A stretch of 16,401 nt of DNA from CAZUCD01 sp964618855 (GTDB lineage Bacteria > Sumerlaeota > Sumerlaeia > SLMS01 > JANRJK01): NCBI GenBank assembly GCA_964618855.1, contig CAZUCD010000082.1, positions 1 through 16,401 of the forward strand. The letters are read 5' to 3'. The notes under the pieces were generated by a model. The model was not told where the DNA came from. It saw nothing but the letters and a program-made list of their open reading frames with translations, and searched no databases. A program made the position numbers and the translations under genes. Positions 1 to 6,353 of this stretch are shown one piece after another; position 1 is the stretch's first letter, and each line of letters starts with the position of its first letter.

Positions 1-2
1 GC

Positions 3-185
3 CGATGGACCGCGCTCGACCCGACCGGCTACGCGGGGGGCATCGAGCAGTACGCCTACTGCGCATGGAACCCGGTCAACTTCGTCGATCCGCTGGGGCT
101 TGCGCCGGGAAGGGACAGGACGGACCCGGCGCGCAGGGTGGGACCGATGCGCGTCGGCGGCATGCCGATGATCGAAGGGCGCTGA
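3..185 (+). CDS. RHS-repeat protein, C-terminal end (5' partial)
   Basis: This is the last 60 codons of a protein that begins before the window. The reading frame gives a clear RHS-repeat-associated core ending: a W-T-A-L-D-P-T-G-Y-A-G-G stretch, then Y-A-Y-C-A-W-N-P-V-N-F-V-D-P-L-G-L. This matches the family pattern of DP.G..GG...Y.Y..NNPVN..DPLGL, which closes the beta-cage shell of RHS/YD-repeat proteins. In known RHS proteins a variable, often toxic, domain follows this motif. Here only about 29 residues follow before TGA, rich in Arg, Gly and Pro, with no recognisable toxin. It may be a toxin-less or degraded RHS protein, or a structural YD-repeat protein. The family call is strong; the function cannot be judged from the fragment. 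Confidence 0.82.
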   Translation, partial: RWTALDPTGYAGGIEQYAYCAWNPVNFVDPLGLAPGRDRTDPARRVGPMRVGGMPMIEGR

Positions 186-197
186 TAATGGGGGAAG

Positions 198-291
198 TGG
201 CGGAGAGAGAGGGATTCGAACCCTCGATACAGGCCTTAACCCGTATAACGGTTTAGCAAACCGCCGCCTTCAGCCACTCGGCCATCTCTCC
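198..291 (-). tRNA. tRNA-Ser (anticodon GCT)
   Basis: Read on the minus strand, this is a full class II tRNA. The 7-bp acceptor stem GGAGAGA/TCTCTCC is followed by discriminator G and an encoded CCA (plus-strand 198-200). The anticodon stem GCGGT/ACCGT encloses the loop TTGCTAA, giving anticodon GCT, which reads AGC/AGU serine codons. A long variable arm follows, as expected for tRNA-Ser. The T-arm is GAGGG-TTCGAAT-CCCTC. Without CCA the gene spans 201-291. All arms pair well, so it is probably functional. It lies 12 bp past the end of the RHS gene and is transcribed toward it. Confidence 0.96.
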
Positions 292-304
292 GCAGCGGAT
301 GGGG

Positions 305-333
305 ATGTCACCTGCTGGGAGCCCGCCGGTCAA
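305..333 (-). promoter_or_regulatory. Candidate sigma-70-like promoter of tRNA-Ser
   Basis: On the minus strand TTGACC (plus-strand 328-333) is a good -35 box. Exactly 17 bp later TGACAT (plus-strand 305-310) is a weak -10 box (three of six matches to TATAAT). The -10 lies 13 nt ahead of the first tRNA base, which leaves room for a short 5' leader removed by RNase P. Position and spacing support it; the weak -10 keeps confidence moderate. Confidence 0.45.
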
Positions 334-353
334 GGAAAACGACCTCCGTGGAC

Positions 354-371
354 CGAAACCCTTCGGTTTCG
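354..371. promoter_or_regulatory. Perfect 7-bp inverted repeat, possible LacI-type operator
   Basis: CGAAACC and GGTTTCG form perfect 7-bp arms around a 4-nt CTTC centre. The site lies 77 bp ahead of the LacI-family gene and between it and the divergent tRNA gene. GAAAC/GTTTC half-sites are common in operators of LacI-family proteins, so self-regulation is a reasonable inference. The 4-nt spacer is wider than the central CG of many family operators. As RNA it would also fold into a short tetraloop hairpin, so a terminator or leader structure is the alternative. Confidence 0.4.
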
Positions 372-447
372 ACGGGCTTCGTCTTGACGCATACGGGCGG
401 CATGACCCTTTGTGGACTGTCCCGCGCATCGTCCCCGAGGACCATCG

Positions 448-1521
448 ATGGCCCCCCGACCGAGGAAAAAGAAGCGCGTTACCATCACCGACGTGGCCCT
501 GGAGGCGAAGGTCTCCATCGCGGCCGTATCGCGCATCCTCAACAACAACTACGATGGCTTCTCCGCCCGGGAGGAGACGAAGGAACGCGTGCTTGCGGCG
601 GCGAAGGCGCTGGGTTACCGGCCGAGCCGTGCCGCGATCAGCCTCGCCACCGGGCGGCACAACGCCATCGCGCTCTGCTTCCCCTCGCACGAGGCCGACT
701 CGCAGCCGATCGCCGTGGGCTCCATCGACCAGGTGTTCCGGCACTTCGAGCTCATGCTGGTCATCAATGGCATCCGGCGCGCGATCGAGCCCGAGCGGCT
801 CGACCTGATCCTTGTCCCGGCCCGCGCCGACCACCGCCACGACGAGTTCGTCCTCCAGCTCCAGGACAAGGTCGACGGCGTGCTTTGGATCAACCCGGAG
901 GACGAGGGGGAGACGCTGACGGAGATCATGCAGTCGGGGCTGGCGCTTGCCGTGGTGGGTTCCTCCCCGATAGCCGGGAACCTGGTGAACGTGCGCGCCG
1001 ACGAGGCCACGGCCGGCCGCATGGGCATGGGGCACCTGCTCGTGCGCGGCGCGAAGAAGCTGCTGATCGCCGTCCCCTCCGAGCGCACGAACGAGGTGGG
1101 CATGAAGGAGCGCATCGAGGGCGCGCGCCGGGCCATCGCGGACTACTCGAAGAAGAACCTCGAACTGACCACCATCCAGCTCCCGCTCGAACCCAACCGC
1201 GCCCGCCTGATGGTGTCCGAGCACATCGAGAAGCACGGCATCCCGGAGGGCATCCTCACGCTCGGGGGCCACTTGCCCTTCGTCATCCTGCATGAGCTCT
1301 ACCGCCGCAACTACGACGTCCCGAACGACGTGCTCCTCGTCGGCTTCGAGGAGAATCCGCTCTACATGGTGAACTCCCCCGCGATCACGGGCCTGCGCTA
1401 CCCAACGGAGCAGATGTGCCACGAGGCGGCGCGGCTGCTGCTGGAGTTCATCGACACGGGGGAGGCGCCCGGCGCCGTGTGGAAGACGCCGCAGCTCATA
1501 GCCCGAGCCTCCTGTCCCTAG
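448..1521 (+). CDS. LacI/GalR-family transcriptional regulator
   Basis: This 357-aa protein has the normal length and layout of the LacI family. A basic N-terminus precedes a helix-turn-helix at about residues 11-60, with the family pattern V-T-I-x-D-V-A, then S-x-A-A-V-S-R-I-L-N and A-A-x-x-L-G-Y-R-P-S. A periplasmic-binding-protein-like sensor domain follows to the end, including the late G-F-E-E-N strand typical of the effector fold. Such proteins bind operators and release them when a sugar or related ligand binds; the ligand here is unknown. The start at 448 follows a GAGG ribosome site at 437-440 with 7-nt spacing; an in-frame ATG at 412 would add a 12-residue non-family tail. The gene stands alone, ends in a strong terminator, and has no adjacent sugar-use genes, so its target may be distant. 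Confidence 0.93.
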   Translation: MAPRPRKKKRVTITDVALEAKVSIAAVSRILNNNYDGFSAREETKERVLAAAKALGYRPSRAAISLATGRHNAIALCFPSHEADSQPIAVGSIDQVFRHFELMLVINGIRRAIEPERLDLILVPARADHRHDEFVLQLQDKVDGVLWINPEDEGETLTEIMQSGLALAVVGSSPIAGNLVNVRADEATAGRMGMGHLLVRGAKKLLIAVPSERTNEVGMKERIEGARRAIADYSKKNLELTTIQLPLEPNRARLMVSEHIEKHGIPEGILTLGGHLPFVILHELYRRNYDVPNDVLLVGFEENPLYMVNSPAITGLRYPTEQMCHEAARLLLEFIDTGEAPGAVWKTPQLIARASCP

Positions 1522-1548
1522 CCGGCCCCCGGCCCCCGATTTCCGACC

Positions 1549-1584
1549 CCCGATTCGCGATTGCCGAATCGGGAGTTTTTTTTT
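1549..1584 (+). terminator. Rho-independent terminator after the LacI-family gene
   Basis: A perfect 9-bp stem (CCCGATTCG at 1549-1557, CGAATCGGG at 1565-1573) closes a 7-nt loop and is followed after two bases by nine T residues (1576-1584). It lies 27 bp after the LacI stop codon. A second copy of CCCCCGATT at 1533-1541 could pair with the same 3' arm over about 7 bp, so a weaker competing hairpin is possible. Confidence 0.9.
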
Positions 1585-1716
1585 CTTGCCGTTGTGCGGC
1601 ACGGCTGCTGGGAGTCGGGGAACCACCAGGACGCTGGCCCCCGTGGCGGGGCGCTCTTCGGGGACCTGGGCGGCAAGGGGCCATCGGGCTCCTTCTGCCG
1701 CGAAAGGAGTGGGACC

Positions 1717-2883
1717 ATGAAGCTTCGGACAGCAGCCCTCAGCATGGCGATGTTCGTGACGGTGGCGCTCGCGGCGGGATGCTCGAGCGCGCAGAAGGGT
1801 GCGGCGGCGGGGGGTGCCCTCGGCGGTGTCGCCGGCGGCGTCGTCGGCCACAACGTGAGCGCGATTGGAACGGCGCACGGCATCGTGATGGGCGCCGGCG
1901 GCGGTGCCGCGGTCGGCGGGCTTGCCGGCGACGCGTACGACCAGGTCAACAAGACCGACCAGGAACGCGAGATGCAGAACCTCCGCGCGGAACTCGCCGC
2001 GAAGGAGGCCGAACTCGCCAAGCTCCGCGAGGGTGCCGTCTCGAACGACGCCATCGCCGCGCTCCAGGCGGAGAAGGCGGACCTCGAGCGCCAGATCGCG
2101 GACCTCACCCGGCAGAACGGGGAACTCTCCGCGCAGGCGCGCGAACTCGCCGACGCGAAGAACAAGCTCCAGTCGCTCAACTCGGACCTCGCAGGGCAGA
2201 ACGCGAGCATCCGCGACCTCAACAACCGCCTCGGCGCCGCCAACAAAAAGCTCGAGGACGCGCTCGCAGAGCGCGACGCCGCGGAGCGCGCACGCCAGGC
2301 TGTCGAGGGCGAGCTCCGCGACCTGCGGGGCGAGATCGAACTCAAGAACCGCCAGCTCGAGGATGCCCTCAACAAGGCCCACGTCCTCCAGACCTCCATG
2401 GACAACAAGGCCGCGGAGATGGAGGCGCTGCGCAAGCAGCTCGCCGACATGAACGTGAAGCTCGAGGAGACCGCGCGCGGCATCACGCTCACGATCGCCG
2501 AGCAGCTCCTTTACAGGCCCGGGCGCGCCGAGCTCAGCGAAGAGGGCCAGGCTCTCATCGCCAAGGTCGGCAACATCGTCCGCACCAACTTCCCCGGGCG
2601 CGAGGTCGTCGTCGAGGGGCACACGGACAACCAGCCGATCAAGAAGTCCGGATGGAAGTCGAACTGGGAGCTCGGCTCAGCCCGCGCGCTCTCCGTCGTA
2701 CACGCGCTCATCGACAAGCAGGGCTTCGATCCCTCCCGGATTTCCGCCCAGAGCTACGGCGAGCACCGCCCGGACGCGGACAACTCGACACTCGAGGGCC
2801 GCAAGACCAACCGCCGTTCCGTGATCGTGATCCTTCCGGAGAAGATGCCGCTCCAGAAGGAAATGCTCGCGAGCGGCACCTGA
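1717..2883 (+). CDS. Lipoprotein with glycine zipper, long coiled coil and OmpA-type peptidoglycan-binding domain
   Basis: This 388-aa envelope protein starts at ATG 1717 behind AAAGGAG (1703-1709, 7-nt spacing). Residues 1-22 form a lipoprotein signal ending L-A-A-G-C, so Cys22 is the likely lipid anchor. Residues 28-71 are a glycine zipper (repeated GG and GxxxG), a type that packs in or against membranes. Residues about 80-250 are a Glu/Lys/Leu/Ala-rich heptad region, a probable long coiled coil. Residues about 255-375 form an OmpA/MotB-like domain with G-H-T-D-N-Q-P, N-W-E-L-x-x-x-R-A and N-R-R-S-V, the motifs that hold diaminopimelate in peptidoglycan. It probably anchors the outer membrane to the wall across a long rod. 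The next gene follows after 5 bp and probably shares its transcript. Confidence 0.88.
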   Translation: MKLRTAALSMAMFVTVALAAGCSSAQKGAAAGGALGGVAGGVVGHNVSAIGTAHGIVMGAGGGAAVGGLAGDAYDQVNKTDQEREMQNLRAELAAKEAELAKLREGAVSNDAIAALQAEKADLERQIADLTRQNGELSAQARELADAKNKLQSLNSDLAGQNASIRDLNNRLGAANKKLEDALAERDAAERARQAVEGELRDLRGEIELKNRQLEDALNKAHVLQTSMDNKAAEMEALRKQLADMNVKLEETARGITLTIAEQLLYRPGRAELSEEGQALIAKVGNIVRTNFPGREVVVEGHTDNQPIKKSGWKSNWELGSARALSVVHALIDKQGFDPSRISAQSYGEHRPDADNSTLEGRKTNRRSVIVILPEKMPLQKEMLASGT

Positions 2884-2888
2884 ACGTG

Positions 2889-3770
2889 ATGACCGGTCGT
2901 GTGGGCTTGGGGGACGGGACGGCAACCGCGCTTGCGGACTCGCCGATCCCGTTCCCCGCGCCCACGCGGGCCGGACGAGTCCTCGCCTGCCTCCTCCCGC
3001 TCCTGGTGTGCGGGGGGTGCGCCTCGAAGATCCGCCCCGTCGGGACCTGGGGCGGCCCCTCCACGGGGTTCGCCGCCGTGAACACGAAGCACCTGCGCGT
3101 CGCCGTCGAGGACGCCCAGGAGGCGACCTGGGCCCCGTTCTACCCCTCCCCTGCGCAGCTTGCCGTCCTTCGCGCATCGAACAGGGAATACACCATCCCG
3201 TCCCCCGCGGTCTCGGGCCTGGATCCATCGACCAGCCGCCCGATGCTGCTCGTCATCGCCGAGCCGCAATGGGCCGCCCCCCTGAAGGTGGACGCCGACG
3301 ACCGGGCCGAGATACAGTTCGTCCTCCGCGAGCGGCTGTACCGCTACGCACTGCGCGCCTACCCGCACCCCGTCCGCGTGCGCTGGGCGTACGATCCGCG
3401 CGACCCCCTCACCCGCGAGAACCGCGTCGTGACGCTCGAGTCCCGAATCACGGACCTGGGCAAGGGCAGTGGCCTTGCGCGCTATCTCCTCGGATTCGGC
3501 ATCGGCTCGACTTCGGTGCAGTTCGAGGGCGAGTTCATCGAGGGCGTCGAGGAGCGCCGCCGCCTTGGCGCATTCGTCGTCCGCACTTCCCACGCGGGCT
3601 ACAGCCAGTGGGGCATGAACCCGCAGGTGTACCTCGCGTCCTATTGCGCGAAATACGCGGTTGAAACCGGAGTCTGGAGCCTGATGGAGCGGCTGCCGGA
3701 GCACCTGCCCGGCGCCGTCACGGCCCCGGCGCACGAGGATGCCGGCCTCAGGATCGCCGCCACGCGATAG
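2889..3770 (+). CDS. Putative lipoprotein resembling the DUF4410 type
   Basis: This 293-aa protein starts 5 bp after the OmpA-type lipoprotein. An unusually long 29-residue N-terminus precedes a hydrophobic segment (about 30-43) ending V-C-G-G-C, so Cys44 may be lipidated, although Cys at -3 makes the lipobox imperfect. The only nearby alternative start, GTG at codon 5, does not shorten this tail much. The C-terminal half holds R-I-T-D-L-G-K-G-S-G-L-A-R-Y-L-L-G-F-G-I-G, followed by alternating strands. That glycine-rich turn after an Arg-rich helix resembles DUF4410-type outer-membrane lipoproteins, whose function is not established. No strong ribosome site is visible, consistent with translation coupled to the gene before it. 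It runs convergently against the methyltransferase gene, with 8 bp between the stop codons. The gene call is firm; the family call is moderate. Confidence 0.72.
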   Translation: MTGRVGLGDGTATALADSPIPFPAPTRAGRVLACLLPLLVCGGCASKIRPVGTWGGPSTGFAAVNTKHLRVAVEDAQEATWAPFYPSPAQLAVLRASNREYTIPSPAVSGLDPSTSRPMLLVIAEPQWAAPLKVDADDRAEIQFVLRERLYRYALRAYPHPVRVRWAYDPRDPLTRENRVVTLESRITDLGKGSGLARYLLGFGIGSTSVQFEGEFIEGVEERRRLGAFVVRTSHAGYSQWGMNPQVYLASYCAKYAVETGVWSLMERLPEHLPGAVTAPAHEDAGLRIAATR

Positions 3771-3778
3771 GCCGCGGC

Positions 3779-4474
3779 TCAGCCAGGCAGAACGATCCGG
3801 TAGTAGGGCTTCTCCGTCCCGCACAACTTGCACTCAGCCCCCAGCTCGTCGCGCCAGCGCAGGCCGAGGGCGCGCTCGTGCTCCCGCCCGGCGTCGTCCA
3901 GCAGGATCACGCATCCAGGGGCAAGACGTGCGCGGACGGCCCCCATGAGTCCCGCCCGACCCCCGCGCGTGTCGCCCGGCGGGCCGTCGCACACGACGAG
4001 GTGAAATGCGTCGGGCACGCCCGTCTTCGGAAGGCTGTACCAGTCCGACTCGCCGTGGGGGACGAGCGACGCGTGATGGAGGCTTACCGACTCGATGCCG
4101 GCCGCGCGCAGCAGGCGCTCCGTCTTCGCGCCCCAGTCGCGCGAGCTCTCAAGCGACAGGACCGTCCGCCCCGTCCCCTGCGACACGACCCCGAGCAGCA
4201 GCGTCGTCAGGCCGGAGCCGCACTCGAGGATGGGGCCCCGCGCGGCGAGCGACTCTGCGACCACCGCGCGCGCATACTCGTGCAGGGCGGACCATCCCTC
4301 ATTGGCCCACAGCCGCACCAGATCGCCGATGAGGGGACTCCCCGGCTCAAGGGACCGCGACGGGTCGCGCGCCAGGACGGAGAGCGCCCGCATGAACTCC
4401 CGTTCCCCGTCGTCGAGGTGAACCTTCCCCGCCGGGGCAAACCTGCCAAGCATTTCGGAGAAGAACCGCCGCAT
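3779..4474 (-). CDS. SAM-dependent class I methyltransferase
   Basis: This 231-aa protein has the Rossmann-type SAM fold. Motif I is I-L-E-C-G-S-G at residues 82-88, the acidic end of strand 2 is L-S-L-E at 106-109, a motif II-like strand is L-V-V-C-D-G-P-P-G-D at 159-168, and C-V-I-L-L-D-D at 188-194 matches a later strand. The D-G-P-P and L-L-D-D pattern is seen in small methyltransferases found with glycosyl- and peptide-modifying genes. The acceptor is unknown; the upstream glycan operon makes a sugar or a surface molecule a reasonable inference. ATG 4474 was chosen; an in-frame GTG at 4504 would add ten residues, and neither start has a strong ribosome site. The stop lies only 8 bp from the convergent lipoprotein stop. 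Confidence 0.83.
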   Translation of the reverse strand: MRRFFSEMLGRFAPAGKVHLDDGEREFMRALSVLARDPSRSLEPGSPLIGDLVRLWANEGWSALHEYARAVVAESLAARGPILECGSGLTTLLLGVVSQGTGRTVLSLESSRDWGAKTERLLRAAGIESVSLHHASLVPHGESDWYSLPKTGVPDAFHLVVCDGPPGDTRGGRAGLMGAVRARLAPGCVILLDDAGREHERALGLRWRDELGAECKLCGTEKPYYRIVLPG

Positions 4475-4558
4475 GCTGTCCCGTCCGTGTCGGATGCTCC
4501 GCACGACTCAAGTCCCGGGCCAAACAGGCCGGGGTGGGGGAGGCCGCGAAACCCCGTT

Positions 4559-4589
4559 TCCCGCGCGCGAGTGGCGGATGCGCGCGGGA
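4559..4589 (-). terminator. Strong GC hairpin after the GHL10-like gene, possible terminator
   Basis: A perfect 10-bp stem (TCCCGCGCGC at 4559-4568, GCGCGCGGGA at 4580-4589) closes an 11-nt loop. It begins 14 bp after the stop of the glycoside-hydrolase-like gene on the minus strand. No T-run follows, so it would be at most a weak or factor-assisted terminator, or a 3' stabiliser or processing site between the hydrolase and methyltransferase messages. Confidence 0.4.
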
Positions 4590-4603
4590 GGGCCGTGCAG
4601 TTC

Positions 4604-6118
4604 CTACAATCCGACCTCCGGGATGGGGGGAACGATTTTCTCGATGTCCTTCTTGCGCAGCTCCATGCTCCCGCCGCGTTCGAGCTGAATGATGACGCCC
4701 TCGCCGCGAACCTCGGTGACCTTGCCCTGGATCTGGCGTCCCGAGCGCAGCATGATCGTCCGCACGACGGGTGCCGGCTTGAAGGACCCCTCCGGGGTCG
4801 GCGTCGGGATCGGCGTCGGGCGGGTGAATCGAATCGGGGGCTCCGGCGTTGGCGTCGGCTGCGCCGCCTTCTCGATCACGATCGTGGGGGGCGGATTCTG
4901 CATCACCGCGAACTGGCGGTTTTCTGGGGTGCCTGTGAGGGGAACCGCCGGCAGCCGCAGCCCCGGGCGCCCCGTGTACACGTTGATCGGCAGCGTGTTG
5001 TAGAAGCCCGCGTTCTGGTCGCGGGTCGGGCTGTCGTAATGGTGCAGGGCCGTGCCGATTCCGCGAGCTCGCACGATGCGGTACTGCTGCATGAGCGAGT
5101 CGGTGAAGTTGAGCTTCCCGGAGAGCGAGATGATCGGCCGCGCAGCCCCGCAGTTGTCGTTCATGAACCGCGCCCAGAGCTCCAGCTCCCGCAGGTTCTC
5201 CGCGTCCTGCCGCTTGTAGTAGCGGACCATCACCTGGTCCACGAGTCCCTCCTGCGCCCAGCCGACCCAGTCCTGCAGCCGGTCGTTGTAGGTCGAGGAC
5301 TGGATCCACTCCTCCCAGTTTGCCGGGGGCGGGCCGTCCGCATCGACGACCACCGTGAATGCCATGGTCGGGAAGACTTCCTGCACGCGCGTGCGCAGGT
5401 GGCGGAGCGTGTCGGTGAGCTGTGCGCGACGCCATGCGCACCAGGTCGGGTCGTCCGGCGGGGGAGCCCCTGCGCCGCCTACCGCCGCGCGGAATGCCTG
5501 GATCGCGCCCTCGCTGTATCCCCAATCGCGGCCCGGGTACCACATGTCGTCCAGGACCACGCCGGTCGGCCGCGTCGTCTTGATGATGTCGATGAAGAGC
5601 GCGACGAGGTACTCGCGCGTCCCGGGATGGCCGGGATCAAGGTTGATGACGCTGCCGGAGGACTCGCGCTCGCCCTTGGCGTTGATGTTCGCCATGGCGG
5701 GGGCCACCCCAAGGGGGGACTTCGGCGGGGGCGTCTTCCCCATGAGGGCATTGTGCGCGGGCATGACGTGAATCCACGGGTGCAGCTCGACGCCGGCCGG
5801 AAGCGAACTGCGCAGCGTCCCGAGCGGATTCCCCACGTCGGCCCGCAGGAACGGCATCGGGGTCTCCAGCTCGGACTTGTAGGCCAGCCCCACCAGCGTG
5901 CGCGTCTCGGGGTAGACCTGGTTGAACTCGCCCGCGTCAATGCGCTGCAGGAGTTCCCCCACCTGCACGGGGTCCTGGAACCCGGGTCCGGTCGAGAGTA
6001 TCTCGATCCCGCGGATCTCAATCTCGCTCGGGACCTTCTCCGCGAACGCCGAACCGATCGCCAGTGAGGCGATCGTGACGGTCAGCGCGAACTGTTTCAG
6101 GCGGGATGCAATGCTCAT
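4604..6118 (-). CDS. Secreted glycoside-hydrolase-like protein (GHL10/YngK type) with Pro/Thr linker and beta tail
   Basis: This 504-aa protein starts at ATG 6118 behind AGAGGA with 7-nt spacing. Residues 1-26 form a signal peptide ending A-F-A. Residues about 33-385 resemble glycosyl-hydrolase-like family 10: E-I-R-G near the first strand, F-N-Q-V-Y-P-E-T-R at 65-73, H-P-W-I-H-V at 113-118, and G-V-V-L-D-D-M-W-Y-P at 186-195, matching the family's D-G-I-x-x-D-D-Y-x-Y-P. Asp190 and Asp191 are likely active-site residues by analogy. Residues about 408-450 are a Pro/Thr-rich linker, and 453-497 a short beta-rich domain (L-R-S-G-R-Q-I-Q-G-K-V) like Sm/SH3-type tails seen in planctomycete-like proteins. 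It probably cleaves or trims an extracellular polysaccharide. The 235-bp gap upstream suggests its own promoter, though none is clear. Confidence 0.83.
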   Translation of the reverse strand: MSIASRLKQFALTVTIASLAIGSAFAEKVPSEIEIRGIEILSTGPGFQDPVQVGELLQRIDAGEFNQVYPETRTLVGLAYKSELETPMPFLRADVGNPLGTLRSSLPAGVELHPWIHVMPAHNALMGKTPPPKSPLGVAPAMANINAKGERESSGSVINLDPGHPGTREYLVALFIDIIKTTRPTGVVLDDMWYPGRDWGYSEGAIQAFRAAVGGAGAPPPDDPTWCAWRRAQLTDTLRHLRTRVQEVFPTMAFTVVVDADGPPPANWEEWIQSSTYNDRLQDWVGWAQEGLVDQVMVRYYKRQDAENLRELELWARFMNDNCGAARPIISLSGKLNFTDSLMQQYRIVRARGIGTALHHYDSPTRDQNAGFYNTLPINVYTGRPGLRLPAVPLTGTPENRQFAVMQNPPPTIVIEKAAQPTPTPEPPIRFTRPTPIPTPTPEGSFKPAPVVRTIMLRSGRQIQGKVTEVRGEGVIIQLERGGSMELRKKDIEKIVPPIPEVGL

Positions 6119-6353
6119 TGAGTGTTCCTCTGCGGTATTCGGTCAGGTTGGCATTGGGCGGCAGGGGCCCGGTCGATCTCCGATGGGACTCCATCACGCG
6201 CAGGCGTGGGGGGTGTCCTCAACTGAAACGGCGCGCAATCCGGGAGGAAGTTTGGTCCCGCGGCGATTATTCGACCCAAGTCGGCGCCCACCACATCCCA
6301 TGTTCTCCGCCCCGGATGGCAAAGTTGGGGATGACCGGCACCGGCGACCGAAA

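Noticed and set aside
253..2622. 789-codon minus-strand ORF opposite the LacI gene and OmpA-type lipoprotein
   Set aside because: It is antisense to two well-supported genes and the tRNA, has low-complexity R/L/V/E-rich content and no domain motif. Long antisense frames are expected at this GC content.
3878..6067. 729-codon plus-strand ORF
   Set aside because: It lies opposite the methyltransferase and GHL10-like genes, shows R/H/P-rich shadow composition and no motif.
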